Positions 26,287-36,659 are shown, counted from the stretch's first letter. The stretch is 64,000 bases of DNA from Gammaproteobacteria bacterium (GCA_013002025.1 JABDKW010000044.1:112900-176899), one strand, 5' to 3'. Made by a program: numbers and translations. The notes: generated by a model from the letters alone, not told the origin.

Positions 26287-26491
26287 GCCGCTCCTGCGCC
26301 TCCATGCGCCCGCGGCGCTAGGTTAATTACTGTACTCGCCGAAAGACGCCGCTCCTGCGCCTCCACGCGCCCGCGGCGTTCAAATTAATTGTTGCCTTCT
26401 CCACACGGCACCGCTCCTGCGCTTCCATGCGCCCGCGGCGTACCGCTAATCCTGAGCATCGCCGCTCCTGCGCTTCCATGCGCCCGCGGCG
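26287..26491. repeat. four GC-rich 31-bp hairpin repeats
   Basis: Near-identical copies at 26287-26317, 26348-26378, 26410-26440 and 26461-26491, consensus GCCGCTCCTGCGC then YTCCAYGCGCCCGCGGCG. Each can fold with GCCGC pairing to GCGGC and GCGC to GCGC. Copies 3 and 4 also share the following TACCGCT and TCCTGAGCAT. Spacers of about 20-31 bp are unrelated in the first two. No coding sense is apparent. Confidence 0.9.
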
Positions 26492-26510
26492 TACCGCTCA
26501 TCCTGAGCAT

Positions 26511-26544
26511 AAAAAAGCCGTTTGCGACTCGACTCGCAAACGGC
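26511..26544 (-). terminator. intrinsic terminator of the xseB-ispA-dxs-folE2 unit
   Basis: GCCGTTTGCGA pairs perfectly with TCGCAAACGGC around a six-base loop; on the minus strand it is followed by TTTTTT. It lies about 230 bp beyond the folE2 stop and is the first strong minus-strand terminator. Confidence 0.85.
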
Positions 26545-26771
26545 CCCACCACATCGAGTTGGACGGACTCCTGTCACCCTAACAAGAATCCATTTGTGGT
26601 TCGTTGTGGTTTGACTCCGCCAGCATAGGCAAGATAGGGCTAGCCGCTGACTTTGTCATTCCCGGTTAGGAGACTACATAGTACGATTGTCAATTTTTCG
26701 CTGCTTCACCCGTTGGGGTGATATTGTTACAAATCACCCGCGCGGGTGAGAAATCCTTAAGCCTTTGTATT
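26545..26771. other. intergenic region with two spaced 16-bp dyads
   Basis: No gene seen. It contains TCACCC-GTTG-GGGTGA (26706-26721) and TCACCC-GCGC-GGGTGA (26734-26749), two inverted repeats with the same arms, 28 bp apart. They lie between the folE2 stop and its terminator. Confidence 0.7.
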
Positions 26772-27581
26772 TTATACGCTTTTATCGTGTTCGATAACGG
26801 CGAAGGCGCTGTGGTTATGAATTGACTCAAAATTTTCAGCGTGCACGTAATAACGGCTGATTTTGTCGCAGAGGTCGAACTCATTGGCCACATCACGCAC
26901 CACGTCTTCCACAAACTTGGGATTATTGTAAGCCTGCTCGGTAATGTACTTTTCGTCTGGCCGCTTGAGGATGGCATACAACTCGGCGCTGGCCTGCGCC
27001 TCCACCATCTGAATCAATTCATTGAGCCACAATTTGGCTGAGCAGTTAATGCCCACCGTGATATGCGAGCGTTGATTGTGCGCACCATATTCGGATATCT
27101 GTTTCGAGCATGGGCACAGACTTTTGACTGGTATGGTTACCTCAAGGGTTGAATCCAGATGCCCCTGTTCGATCTGACCGATCAGATTGACCTGATAGTC
27201 CATCAAGCTTTTCACTTTAGAAACCGGTGCAGTTTTCTCTACAAAATATGGGAACTGCATCTCGATATAGCCGTTGTCCGCCTCCAGGCGCGTCACCATG
27301 GCTTGCAGCATTTGGTGGAAATTTTTGGCTGAAATTACCGTCTCGTTTTCATTCAGCATTTGCACAAAACGGGACATGTGGGTGCCTTTTTGATCGTGCG
27401 ACAAACTCACAGACATTGAAAACGTGGCCACGCTGGTCGAACGACTGCCGTCACGATTTTCGATAACAATCGGGTGGGCAATATCTTTGATGCCAACACG
27501 GTTGATGGGGATTTCACGGGCGTCGTGGCGGCCCTGTACATCTTCCATCGAAGCTTTGTTGGTGGTGTTTGCTTTATTCAC
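26772..27581 (-). CDS. folE2: GTP cyclohydrolase FolE2 (type IB)
   Basis: A 269-residue COG1469 protein that converts GTP to 7,8-dihydroneopterin triphosphate for folate and queuosine-type pathways. It is unrelated in sequence to FolE and does not strictly need zinc. The metal/catalytic region is [23 protein letters not shown] at 27581 was chosen because AGGA sits about 9 bp upstream; the ATG at 27548 has no ribosome site. Lies 42 bp downstream of dxs on the same strand. Confidence 0.92.
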   Translation of the reverse strand: MNKANTTNKASMEDVQGRHDAREIPINRVGIKDIAHPIVIENRDGSRSTSVATFSMSVSLSHDQKGTHMSRFVQMLNENETVISAKNFHQMLQAMVTRLEADNGYIEMQFPYFVEKTAPVSKVKSLMDYQVNLIGQIEQGHLDSTLEVTIPVKSLCPCSKQISEYGAHNQRSHITVGINCSAKLWLNELIQMVEAQASAELYAILKRPDEKYITEQAYNNPKFVEDVVRDVANEFDLCDKISRYYVHAENFESIHNHSAFAVIEHDKSV

Positions 27582-27623
27582 TGCCGAATTTCCTGCGCCT
27601 GAAGCCCGAACCGCTAGCGCGGA

Positions 27624-29516
27624 TCAAAGCGAAGATGATTGTTTAATCACCGGTTGATAGAAAGGTGATGCGGAGATGCTGCTGACAATGCCTGCGGCGT
27701 CCAGCCCGCAGTCCGCTAACAGCTGTGCCTGCGAGCCGTGATCCAGAAAATAATCTGGTAATCCCAGATTTATCGTCGGTGTGGTTATTTGAGCAGCGGC
27801 CAGATATTCGTTGACTGCCGAGCCGGCACCACCAGCCACCACATTTTCTTCCAGCGTCACCAGTAAGTCATGTGAGGCCGAAAGTTCGTTTATCAATGCC
27901 TCATCAAGCGGCTTCACAAAACGCATATTGGCCACCGTTGCACCCAGCTTTTCGGCCGCGCCCAGCGCTGCCGGTAACAGCGTGCCAAAGGACAATATCG
28001 CCACCCCATTGCCCCGTTTAACTACCTCACCTTTACCGAGCGGAACGGTTTGCATCTGATGGCGCTCTGGCGCGCCAATGCCGGCGCCACGCGGATAGCG
28101 CACCGCGGTTAACCCTGGTTGGCGATAGGCGCTGAATAACATGTCGCGGCATTCCGCTTCATCGCTGGGCGCATAGATAATCGCATTGGGTACACAACGT
28201 AGATAGCTGAAATCAAACATGCCGGCATGGGTGGAACCATCGGCACCCACCAGTCCCGCGCGGTCAATGGCCAGCATCACATCTAAATCCTGCACGCTGA
28301 TATCGTGTATTAATTGATCGTAAGCGCGCTGCAAAAAGGTGGAGTAGATAGCCACTACCGGCTTCTGCCCGTCGCAGGCCATGCCAGCCGCGAAGGTTAG
28401 CGCATGCTGCTCGGCAATCGCCACATCAAAATAGCGCTCTGGGTATTCTTCAGAAAAGCGCACCAGACCGGAGCCCTCTCGCATGGCCGGGGTGATGGCA
28501 ATCAATTTGTCATCGAGCGCTGCCATATCGCACAACCAATCACTGAATACGTCGGTATAACTGCGCACCTTGGTTTTTTTGCCGATGACGCCTGTGCTGG
28601 GGTCGAACGGCGCCACCCCATGATAGGTGATCGGTGCACCCTCGGCCGGTTCAAAGCCTTTGCCTTTCTTGGTCACAATATGCAGAAAACGTGGGCCTTC
28701 AATCTCTTTAAGATTCTTAAGCGTGGCCACCAGCGTATCGATGTCATGACCATCGATCGGCCCGGCATAGTAAAAACCCATCTCTTCAAAAAAGGTCGAT
28801 GGCAGCACCATGCCTTTAATATGTTCTTCCCAACGCCGCGCGTAATCGCGCACCGGCGGAATGCCCTCGAGTGCCTTCTTGGCGCCTTTGCGCACCGACG
28901 ACACGGTCGGCCCCGTCATTAAGCGCGTGAGGTAGTTTTTCAGTGCCCCGACGTTGGGCGAAATCGACATATCGTTGTCGTTCAGAATCACCAGAATATT
29001 GGCGTCCATATCGCCGGCATTGTTCAATGCCTCAAAGGCCATGCCCGCGGTTAAGGCACCATCACCGATGACGGCCACCACTTCACGGTCCAGATCCTGC
29101 TGGGCGGCGGCCACCGCCATGCCGAGGGCGGCACTGATGGAGGTGCTGGAATGCCCGGCACCAAAGGTATCGTATTCACTTTCGCTGCGTTTCAAAAAGC
29201 CCGACAGCCCGCCGGGTTGGCGGATGGTGTGTAATTGATCGCGACGGCCGGTCAATATTTTATGCGGGTAGGCCTGATGGCCGATATCCCACACCAGGCG
29301 ATCTTCCGGTGTATTAAACACATAATGCAGCGCCGTGGTCAGTTCTACTGTGCCTAGCCCAGCCGCCAGATGGCCGCCAATTTTGGCCACCGTATCGATC
29401 AGAAACTGGCGCGTCTCATCGCAAACCTGTTGCAACTGGTGTTCTTCGCAGGCACGCAAATCTGCTGGTTGGTCCAGCGTCATTAACAGCGGATATTTTT
29501 GCTCAGGTTCGATCAC
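27624..29516 (-). CDS. dxs: 1-deoxy-D-xylulose-5-phosphate synthase
   Basis: A 630-residue thiamine-diphosphate enzyme, first step of the MEP isoprenoid pathway. Start [28 protein letters not shown], the ThDP motif [18 protein letters not shown], catalytic [13 protein letters not shown] and [18 protein letters not shown] are all in place. GTG start at 29516, 21 bp after ispA, without a clear ribosome site. Confidence 0.96.
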   Translation of the reverse strand: MIEPEQKYPLLMTLDQPADLRACEEHQLQQVCDETRQFLIDTVAKIGGHLAAGLGTVELTTALHYVFNTPEDRLVWDIGHQAYPHKILTGRRDQLHTIRQPGGLSGFLKRSESEYDTFGAGHSSTSISAALGMAVAAAQQDLDREVVAVIGDGALTAGMAFEALNNAGDMDANILVILNDNDMSISPNVGALKNYLTRLMTGPTVSSVRKGAKKALEGIPPVRDYARRWEEHIKGMVLPSTFFEEMGFYYAGPIDGHDIDTLVATLKNLKEIEGPRFLHIVTKKGKGFEPAEGAPITYHGVAPFDPSTGVIGKKTKVRSYTDVFSDWLCDMAALDDKLIAITPAMREGSGLVRFSEEYPERYFDVAIAEQHALTFAAGMACDGQKPVVAIYSTFLQRAYDQLIHDISVQDLDVMLAIDRAGLVGADGSTHAGMFDFSYLRCVPNAIIYAPSDEAECRDMLFSAYRQPGLTAVRYPRGAGIGAPERHQMQTVPLGKGEVVKRGNGVAILSFGTLLPAALGAAEKLGATVANMRFVKPLDEALINELSASHDLLVTLEENVVAGGAGSAVNEYLAAAQITTPTINLGLPDYFLDHGSQAQLLADCGLDAAGIVSSISASPFYQPVIKQSSSL

Positions 29517-29537
29517 GTCGGGTTGCTAGTCAGGGAA

Positions 29538-30413
29538 TCAGTGGCCGCGATTAACGATAAAACCGGCCAACTCCATCAACCGACTATTATCGCCGATCAT
29601 GGTCAGGCTTGCTACGGCCTCTTGATAAAGAGTTTGCGCCAAATCTTTGGATTCCGTCAGCCCCAATAGGGCGGGATAGGTCGATTTTCCGGCCTCCTGG
29701 TCGGCGCCGCTGGTTTTACCCAATTGCTCGGTACTGGCCTCAATATCCAGGATGTCATCAATTACCTGAAATGCCAGCCCCAGTTTGGCAGCATAAACGC
29801 CCAGCGCGGCCAGTTGTTCAGCCTCAGGGGCATCGGCACACAGCGCGCCACAACGCACCGCAGCGCTTATCAAGGCGCCGGTTTTACGGCGATGCATGTT
29901 TTCCAGTTCTGCCAATGATAATTGCTGGCCGGTGGCCTCAATATCCAGCATCTGGCCGCCCACCATACCGTTGGCACCGGCGGCGCTCGCCAACTCCAGG
30001 CTGATAGCGCGGCATTGTGTGTCCTCAAGCCCCGACGCAGGGTCATTAATCAAGGAGAACGCCAGCGTTTGCAGGGCGTCACCCGCCAGGATTGCGGTAG
30101 CGTCGTCAAACTCAATATGGGTGGTGGGCTGGCCGCGCCGCAGTTTGTCGTCATCCATGGCGGGCAGATCGTCGTGAATCAGCGAATAACAGTGGATGCA
30201 CTCCAGCGCCGCGGCCACGGCATCGAGGCGTTGCAAATCAGCTCCAACTGCGCGGCCAGCCGCGTACACCAACTCAGCACGTAGGCGCTTGCCACCATTG
30301 AGAGTGGCGTAGCGCATGGCCGCGGCCAGGCGGGGGTTGCTGGTCACAGATGCCAGTGCCTGCTCAAGCGCGGCCTGTATGCGCTCTGCATACTGCTGTT
30401 GGTAGGTGGCCAT
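29538..30413 (-). CDS. ispA: (2E,6E)-farnesyl diphosphate synthase
   Basis: A 291-residue trans-prenyltransferase making farnesyl-PP from IPP and DMAPP/GPP. First Asp-rich motif DDLPAMDDD, second DDILD, plus GGKRLRAELVY. Lies 9 bp after xseB and 21 bp before dxs in the standard xseB-ispA-dxs operon. Confidence 0.95.
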   Translation of the reverse strand: MATYQQQYAERIQAALEQALASVTSNPRLAAAMRYATLNGGKRLRAELVYAAGRAVGADLQRLDAVAAALECIHCYSLIHDDLPAMDDDKLRRGQPTTHIEFDDATAILAGDALQTLAFSLINDPASGLEDTQCRAISLELASAAGANGMVGGQMLDIEATGQQLSLAELENMHRRKTGALISAAVRCGALCADAPEAEQLAALGVYAAKLGLAFQVIDDILDIEASTEQLGKTSGADQEAGKSTYPALLGLTESKDLAQTLYQEAVASLTMIGDNSRLMELAGFIVNRGH

Positions 30414-30422
30414 GGCCCCGGG

Positions 30423-30686
30423 TTATTCGGCTTCGAAAGGTTCGGTTTTAAACAGGCCGTCGCTGTCTTTGAGTAATACTTCGACCTTTTGTTCGGCTTG
30501 TTTCAGCACTGCGTGGCAATGCTTCATCAGTGACACGCCACGTTCAAAATCGGCCAGTGATTGCTCCAGATCCTGCTCGCCCAGTTCCATGCGCTCTACA
30601 ATGACCTGCAACTCGGCGTAGGCATTTTCAAAATCCAGCTTAGCGATGTCTTGCGCCTGTTTGGCGGTATTCTTGGTGTCGGCCAT
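30423..30686 (-). CDS. xseB: exodeoxyribonuclease VII small subunit
   Basis: An 87-residue coiled helical protein; DFENAYAELQVIVERMELGEQDLEQSLADFERG is the family signature. Partner of XseA in single-strand exonuclease VII. ATG at 30686 (MADTKN) is preferred to the TTG at 30704. First gene of the minus-strand isoprenoid operon. Confidence 0.93.
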   Translation of the reverse strand: MADTKNTAKQAQDIAKLDFENAYAELQVIVERMELGEQDLEQSLADFERGVSLMKHCHAVLKQAEQKVEVLLKDSDGLFKTEPFEAE

Positions 30687-30726
30687 GATGTGCAGCGGTG
30701 CCAAAGTGAAAGCCGTATTCTAGCAC

Positions 30727-30739
30727 TGTTCTGTGAACA
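30727..30739. promoter_or_regulatory. small dyad TGTTC-N3-GAACA in the xseB/parE divergent region
   Basis: A perfect 5-bp inverted repeat with 3-bp spacer in the 164-bp divergent gap. It does not match a LexA box of Gammaproteobacteria. Possible operator; chance is not excluded. Confidence 0.25.
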
Positions 30740-30850
30740 CATAAGTATGGGATGCGCCTTCGATTCACGTTAGAATCGTGCTTTGATTTTGCGGACACTG
30801 TTATTTTTCAGGCCGTTTAAACCCCACCTCTGAATTCGACCCGCGCGATT

Positions 30851-32743
30851 ATGGCGAACGATTACGATTCTTCCGCAATTGAAGTGCTTACCGGCCTGGA
30901 GCCGGTGCGTAAGCGGCCTGGTATGTATACCTCCACCGAGCGTCCCAATCATCTGGTTGCCGAGGTGGTGGACAATAGCGTGGATGAGGCGATAGCGGGG
31001 TACTGCAAACGAATTGACGTTACCCTGCACAAAGACGGCTCGGTGTCGGTCAGCGACGATGGCCGCGGCATGCCGATTGATATCCACCCGGAAGAGGGCG
31101 TACCCGGAGTGGAGGTGATCATGACCCGGTTACACGCCGGCGGTAAGTTTTCGAACAAAAATTACCGTTTCTCCGGTGGTCTGCACGGCGTGGGTATCTC
31201 GGTGGTCAACGCCCTGTCAAAGAATGTTGAGGTGTGGGTCAAGCGATCTGGCAAGGAATACAATATGTCCTTTGCCAATGGCATGAAATCCAATGACCTC
31301 GAAGAAATCGGCAAGGTCGGTCAACGCAATACCGGCACTACGGTGCGGTTCTGGCCGGACGAGGTGTTTTTTGATTCGCCCAAGGTCAATGCCAGGCGCC
31401 TGTGTCGTCTGTTGCGCGCCAAGGCGGTGCTGTGCCCCGGCCTGACCATCAATTTTGCAGATGAGATCAAACCGGCCAATAACCAAAGCTGGTATTACGA
31501 GGACGGGCTAAAGGCTTATCTGCTCGGTGCGCTGGACGATCTGGAACGATTGCCGGAAGAAGGCTTTCAGGGCAAGGAGGGCAATGCGGAGGAAGAGGTT
31601 GAATGGATCGTAGCGTGGACTGCCGACAACAGTGAAGCCATTATGGAAAGCTACGTTAACCTAATTCCCACGCCCCAGGGTGGCACCCATATTAACGGTC
31701 TGCGCATCGGCTTAACCGAGGCGATTCGGGAATTTTGCGACTTTCGCAACCTGTTACCCAAAGGCGTAAAGTTATCACCCGATGATGTGTGGGCACAGTG
31801 CCAATACGTACTTAGCGTGCGCATGAAAGACCCGCAGTTCTCAGGCCAGACCAAAGAACGATTATCATCGCGTGAAGTGGCGCTGTTTATTTCTGCCAAG
31901 GTCAAAGATGCCTTCGCGCTGTGGCTGAATCAAAACCTGGAAGATGGTGAGCGCATCGCCATGCTGGCGATTGAGAACGCTCAAAGCCGGCTGAAATCGG
32001 CCAAAAAAATCACCCGCAAGAAAATTACTGCCGGCCCGGCTCTACCGGGTAAGCTGGCGGACTGCTCCAGCGAAGACATCGACATCACTGAATTGTTTTT
32101 GGTGGAAGGTGACTCGGCCGGTGGCTCTGCCAAGCAGGCCCGTAACCGTGAGACCCAGGCCATCATGCCGCTGCGCGGTAAAATATTAAACACCTGGGAA
32201 GTAGACTCCAGTCAGGTGCTGGCCAGCCAGGAAGTGCACGATATTTCCGTGGCGCTGGGCGTGGATCCCGGTTCGGATGACCTTGAGGGCCTGCGTTATG
32301 GCAAGATCTGCATTCTGGCGGATGCCGATTCAGATGGCTTACACATCGCCACGCTGCTTTGTGCGCTATTCGTGCGGCACTTTAAAGCACTGGTTGAGGC
32401 CGGCCACTTATACGTGGCCATGCCACCCTTGTATCGGATAGACCAGGCCAAGCAAGTGTTTTACGCGCTGGATGATGCCGAGCACGATGGCATAATCAAG
32501 CGCATTAAAAAAGAAAAACCCAATGCCAAAATAAATGTGCAGCGCTTTAAGGGCTTAGGTGAGATGAACCCCTCTCAGTTGCGTGAGACGACAATGAAGG
32601 AAGACACTCGCCGCCTGGTGCAGATGACGCTGGCCATGGGCGATGGCACCGCCAAAACCATGGATATGCTGTTAGCGAAAAAACAGGTGCCAGCGCGCAA
32701 GAAGTGGCTGGGTAGCAAAGGCGATCAGGCGCAATTACAGTAA
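30851..32743 (+). CDS. parE: DNA topoisomerase IV subunit B
   Basis: A 630-residue GHKL ATPase subunit that decatenates chromosomes with ParC (not here). VRKRPGMYTST, the ATP-binding VDNSVDEA and GRGMPIDIH / GGLHGVGISVVNALS, and the Toprim domain ELFLVEGDSAGGSAKQ with DADSDG identify it. Length matches ParE, not the 800-residue GyrB. Ends 7 bp from the convergent oxidoreductase gene. Confidence 0.95.
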   Translation: MANDYDSSAIEVLTGLEPVRKRPGMYTSTERPNHLVAEVVDNSVDEAIAGYCKRIDVTLHKDGSVSVSDDGRGMPIDIHPEEGVPGVEVIMTRLHAGGKFSNKNYRFSGGLHGVGISVVNALSKNVEVWVKRSGKEYNMSFANGMKSNDLEEIGKVGQRNTGTTVRFWPDEVFFDSPKVNARRLCRLLRAKAVLCPGLTINFADEIKPANNQSWYYEDGLKAYLLGALDDLERLPEEGFQGKEGNAEEEVEWIVAWTADNSEAIMESYVNLIPTPQGGTHINGLRIGLTEAIREFCDFRNLLPKGVKLSPDDVWAQCQYVLSVRMKDPQFSGQTKERLSSREVALFISAKVKDAFALWLNQNLEDGERIAMLAIENAQSRLKSAKKITRKKITAGPALPGKLADCSSEDIDITELFLVEGDSAGGSAKQARNRETQAIMPLRGKILNTWEVDSSQVLASQEVHDISVALGVDPGSDDLEGLRYGKICILADADSDGLHIATLLCALFVRHFKALVEAGHLYVAMPPLYRIDQAKQVFYALDDAEHDGIIKRIKKEKPNAKINVQRFKGLGEMNPSQLRETTMKEDTRRLVQMTLAMGDGTAKTMDMLLAKKQVPARKKWLGSKGDQAQLQ

Positions 32744-32749
32744 GCCCGA

Positions 32750-34867
32750 TTACGCGGCAGTCACCCTAACCGGTACGCCATTTAAAACCGCATTGCCGCT
32801 TAACTGATCGAGCAATTTATCGTCGGTCAGTTCATTGCAGTTAACCCCTTGCTGCTGGCTGGCGATACTCATCTTGACCCCTTTCTTCTGATGCCCCCAG
32901 CCGTGCGGCAGGCTGACCACACCGGGCATGACTTCATCGGTAGCGATTACCGTGGTGGTGACCTTACCCACGCGCGACTCGATGGTCACCTGCGTGTCAG
33001 AGTCTATGCCGCGGGCTTTCAGGTCATCCGGATGCATCATCAACTGCCAGCGCGGTTTGCCTTTAACCAGTCGATGATAGTTGTGCATCCATGAATTATT
33101 ACTGCGCACATGGCGACGACCAATCAACAATAGCGCATCGCCGTCCTGCTCGCTGGCGGCCAGTAATCGCGGAAGGTCTGCAAGATAAAACGCAGGCGCT
33201 AAATTAATTAAACCGTCATCGGTACACAATCGCTCGCTCAGGCCGGGTTGCAGCGGTCCCAGATCAATGCCGTGCGGGTATTGTTTTAGCTTGTCCATGC
33301 TGAGGGCCATCTCAGGGTTTGCATCGGCACCATAAATATCAGCCTTAATGCCCATATCCACCACCACATCCGGCGCCGGTAGCGGGCGATAATCGCGACC
33401 CTTCAAAGCGCTGATGCGCTCGGTTAGGCCGTTAAAAATCTGCCAATCATGCAGGCTGCCTGCAGGCGGCTCGAACACCGGTGGGTTATAGCGCGCGCTG
33501 TTGTGAATGGCGAGGCGCAAAAAAGCGATATCAAAATGATCGTGCTCCAGCGGCCCGGTGGGTGGCAGGATCACGTCGGCATGTCGGGTGCTGGCATTAA
33601 TGTAAAAATCCAGGGCCACATAGAACTCCAATGACTCAAAGGCAGTCTCTAACTCACCCGCATTAACGCTGGAGATAAGCGGGTTGCCGGCTATGCTGAC
33701 CATGGCTTTGATCTGGCCATTGCCGGGGGTCAGTATCTCTTCGGCCATGGCCGCGGCTGGCAATTCGCCAGCAAATTCGGGGTAGCCGCTGACGCGGCTT
33801 TGAAAGCGATCAAAGTGGCCGCCGCCCGGCGTGCCCTTACGCACCGAGGCAAACGCCGGTGAGGTTAATAACGCCCCGCCTTGGGAATCCAGCGCGCCAA
33901 TCAGAACATTGATCACCTGAATGGCCCACTGACACACGGCACCGAATTCCTGCACTGACACACCCATGCGGCCATACAACACGGCGCGTTCGGTGTTGGC
34001 GAGATCATTGGCGAGTTGACGAATGTCGGCCGCGGCGATGCCGGATTGCTGGGTGGCTAAATCGCAATTAAAAGGTTCAATGGCGGCCGCCAGTTCGGCC
34101 ACACCCTGTAGTTGATCCTGTAAGTGGTTAAGTCGAATCAAATCCTCTTTGAAGAGCGTATTAATGATTGCCAGTAGCACAAAGGCATCCGATCCGGGCC
34201 GCACGAAGATGTGCTGGTCGGCCACCGCCGCGGTTTCGCTGCGCCGCGGGTCAATGACAACCAGACGGCCACCACGGGCGCGCAGGGCCTTAATGCGCCC
34301 CGGTGCATCCGGCATAGTCATCATGCTGCCGTTAGAGGCCATGGGGTTACCCCCGAAAATGACCATTAAGTCGGTGTGATCAATGTCCGGCACCGGCAGA
34401 AAAAACTGGTGGCCATACATGGCCCAGGCCGCCAGTTGATGGGGTAGCTGGTCCAGTGAGGTGGCCGAGAAATTATTGCGGGTTTTCAAGGCCCGCCGCA
34501 GTTGCGTACCGTGGGTGATATTGCCGTAGTTATGCACCCCCGGGTTGCCGGCATAAAAACCCACCGCGTTGTCACCATGCTGTGCCTGAATGCCGACCAG
34601 CCGCTCGGCGGTAAGGTCCAACGCCTCATCCCAGGAAATCGTCACCCACTCATCCCCCACCCGTTTAACCGGCTCACGCAGGCGATCCGGGTCATTATGA
34701 ATATCCGCTATCGCAGTGGCCTTGGGGCAGATATAACCGCGGCTAACCGGGTCATCTTTGTCACCCTTAATCGAGATAATTTCATCGCCACGGGTTTTGA
34801 TCTCCAGCCCGCAGATGGCTTCACATAAGTGGCAGGCGCGATAATGACTGGTGGTGTCGCTGGACAT
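32750..34867 (-). CDS. molybdopterin oxidoreductase, BisC/FdhA-like
   Basis: A 705-residue protein. The N-terminal 4Fe-4S site is CHLC-x3-C with a later YICPKA. It has the molybdopterin motifs GGNPMASNGSMM and the C-terminal dinucleotide-binding domain (about 590-700: GRRHVRSNNSWMHN, PHGWGH). No Tat signal is visible, so it is probably cytoplasmic. No cysteine is seen at the usual metal-ligand position of formate dehydrogenases (NNFSATSLDQLP), so Ser or Asp may coordinate Mo. Substrate unknown; no electron-transfer partner gene is beside it. Confidence 0.85.
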   Translation of the reverse strand: MSSDTTSHYRACHLCEAICGLEIKTRGDEIISIKGDKDDPVSRGYICPKATAIADIHNDPDRLREPVKRVGDEWVTISWDEALDLTAERLVGIQAQHGDNAVGFYAGNPGVHNYGNITHGTQLRRALKTRNNFSATSLDQLPHQLAAWAMYGHQFFLPVPDIDHTDLMVIFGGNPMASNGSMMTMPDAPGRIKALRARGGRLVVIDPRRSETAAVADQHIFVRPGSDAFVLLAIINTLFKEDLIRLNHLQDQLQGVAELAAAIEPFNCDLATQQSGIAAADIRQLANDLANTERAVLYGRMGVSVQEFGAVCQWAIQVINVLIGALDSQGGALLTSPAFASVRKGTPGGGHFDRFQSRVSGYPEFAGELPAAAMAEEILTPGNGQIKAMVSIAGNPLISSVNAGELETAFESLEFYVALDFYINASTRHADVILPPTGPLEHDHFDIAFLRLAIHNSARYNPPVFEPPAGSLHDWQIFNGLTERISALKGRDYRPLPAPDVVVDMGIKADIYGADANPEMALSMDKLKQYPHGIDLGPLQPGLSERLCTDDGLINLAPAFYLADLPRLLAASEQDGDALLLIGRRHVRSNNSWMHNYHRLVKGKPRWQLMMHPDDLKARGIDSDTQVTIESRVGKVTTTVIATDEVMPGVVSLPHGWGHQKKGVKMSIASQQQGVNCNELTDDKLLDQLSGNAVLNGVPVRVTAA

Positions 34868-35011
34868 AGACAGGGCTCAAAGATTCAATAACCGGAGCAG
34901 AATAACGCATTCTACGAACAAGGCAAACTGTCGTTGCGCGCTGAGTCGGTTGGCAACAAACAGCTCATTGTGAATAGCACTGCGACTTGGTAAACATAAA
35001 ATCAGTCATGC

Positions 35012-35040
35012 AAAAGAAAAGGCGGCCGCAGCCGCCTCTT
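35012..35040 (-). terminator. intrinsic terminator of aceA
   Basis: GGCGGC/GCCGCC stem with a four-base loop, followed on the minus strand by TTTTCTTTT, about 25 bp past the aceA stop. Confidence 0.85.
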
Positions 35041-35063
35041 CATCCCCTTGCTGTCTCCCGACA

Positions 35064-36659
35064 TTAACCAAATTGATTCATGGTGTTATCTTCGCCGGCG
35101 GCTTTGAGTGCGGCGTCACCGGAAAAGTACTCTTTGTGATCATCGCCGATATTTGAGCCCGCCATGTCCTGATGCTTGACGCAGGCCAGGCCTTCACGGA
35201 TCTCGCGACGTTGTACGCCTTTCACATAGGCCAGCATGCCATCTTCGCCAAAATAGCCTTTGGCCAGGTTGTCGGTAGACAGCGCCGCGGTGTGATAGGT
35301 TGGCAGCGTGATCAAGTGGTGGAAGATGCCCGCTTTGCGAGCGCCATCGCGCTGGAAGTTTTTGATCATCTCATCGGCCTTGGTGGCCAGGGTGGATTCA
35401 TCGTACTTGGCATCCATCAACTCGTCGCGATTGTACTCGCTGACATCGTCACCGGCTTCCGACATGGCGTCGTAGGCCTGTTGACGGAAGCTCAGGGTCC
35501 AGTTGAATGAAGGTGAGTTGTTGTACACCAGCTTGGCATTGGGAACCGCTTCACGAATGCGCGAGACCATGCCACCAATCTGGCCAACGTGCGGCTTTTC
35601 AGTTTCGATCCAGATTAAATCAGCGCCGTTTTGCAGGCTGGTGATGCAGTCCAGTACGCAGCGATCTTCACCGGTACCCTCTTTAAACTGGAATAAGCCG
35701 CTGGGCAGTCGCTTGGGTCGCACCAGGCTGCCGTCACGGTGAATCACCACGTCGCCATTGTTCATTTGCGCGGGCGTGAGCTCTTCGCAATCTAAAAAGG
35801 CGTTGTATTGGTCACCCAGGTCGCCAGGCTCATTAGTTACGGCGATTTGTTTAGTCAAGCCAGCCCCGAGAGAATCAGTACGGGCAACGATAACGCCATT
35901 CTCAACACCCAGCTCCAGGAACGCATAGCGAACCGCGCGGATCTTGGCGAGGAAGTCGGCGTGTGGCACGGTTACCTTGCCGTCCTGATGGCCGCATTGT
36001 TTCTCATCAGACACCTGGTTTTCGATTTGAATGGCGCAGGCGCCAGCTTCAATCATCTGCTTCGCCAACAGATAGGTGGCTTCTTCATTACCAAAGCCCG
36101 CGTCGATGTCCGCCACAATGGGCACTACATGGGTTTGAAAGTTGTCAATTTTAAACCGGATTTCAGCAGCTTCGGCGGTGTTGCCGGCCGCCGTCGCTGC
36201 ATCCAGCTCTTTAAACAGGTGTCGTAATTCACGCGCATCGGCCTGGCGCAGAAAGGTATATAGCTCTTCAATGAGTTTTGGCACGCTGGTCTTTTCATGC
36301 ATCGATTGGTCCGGCAGCGGGCCAAATTCAGAGCGCAGGGCGGCGATCATCCAACCAGACAGATACAGATAGCGTTTGTCGGTGGTGCCGTGGTGTTTTT
36401 TCACGGCGATCATTTTTTGTTGCGCAATAAATCCATGCCAGCAGCCCAGAGACTGCGTGTAGTTCGATGAGTCGGCATCGTACTCGGCCATGTCTTTGCG
36501 CATGATGTCGGCGGTGTAGCGCGCGATCTCGAGCCCGGTCTGAAAGCGGTTCTGTAGCTGCATACGGGCAGCGTATTCCGGGTTAATGCTGTTCCAGCTG
36601 TCACCGTTGTCATTGATAAGTGCGGCGGCGCTGTCTACGGTATCTTTATAGCTCGACAT
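35064..36659 (-). CDS. aceA: isocitrate lyase, long Pseudomonas-type
   Basis: A 531-residue glyoxylate-shunt enzyme that cleaves isocitrate to glyoxylate and succinate. MSSYKD ... SWNSINPEYAARMQLQNRF and QSLGCWHGFI match the roughly 530-residue class; the catalytic cysteine is in EKQCGHQDGK. ATG at 36659 has AGGA 8 bp upstream and matches the family start; the earlier ATG at 36704 adds 15 residues and is less likely. Divergent from malate synthase G. Confidence 0.95.
   Translation of the reverse strand: MSSYKDTVDSAAALINDNGDSWNSINPEYAARMQLQNRFQTGLEIARYTADIMRKDMAEYDADSSNYTQSLGCWHGFIAQQKMIAVKKHHGTTDKRYLYLSGWMIAALRSEFGPLPDQSMHEKTSVPKLIEELYTFLRQADARELRHLFKELDAATAAGNTAEAAEIRFKIDNFQTHVVPIVADIDAGFGNEEATYLLAKQMIEAGACAIQIENQVSDEKQCGHQDGKVTVPHADFLAKIRAVRYAFLELGVENGVIVARTDSLGAGLTKQIAVTNEPGDLGDQYNAFLDCEELTPAQMNNGDVVIHRDGSLVRPKRLPSGLFQFKEGTGEDRCVLDCITSLQNGADLIWIETEKPHVGQIGGMVSRIREAVPNAKLVYNNSPSFNWTLSFRQQAYDAMSEAGDDVSEYNRDELMDAKYDESTLATKADEMIKNFQRDGARKAGIFHHLITLPTYHTAALSTDNLAKGYFGEDGMLAYVKGVQRREIREGLACVKHQDMAGSNIGDDHKEYFSGDAALKAAGEDNTMNQFG

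Noticed and set aside
26287..26491. CRISPR array
   Set aside because: Only four units, spacers of uneven length, two of them sharing flanks, and no cas genes; hairpin repeats fit better.
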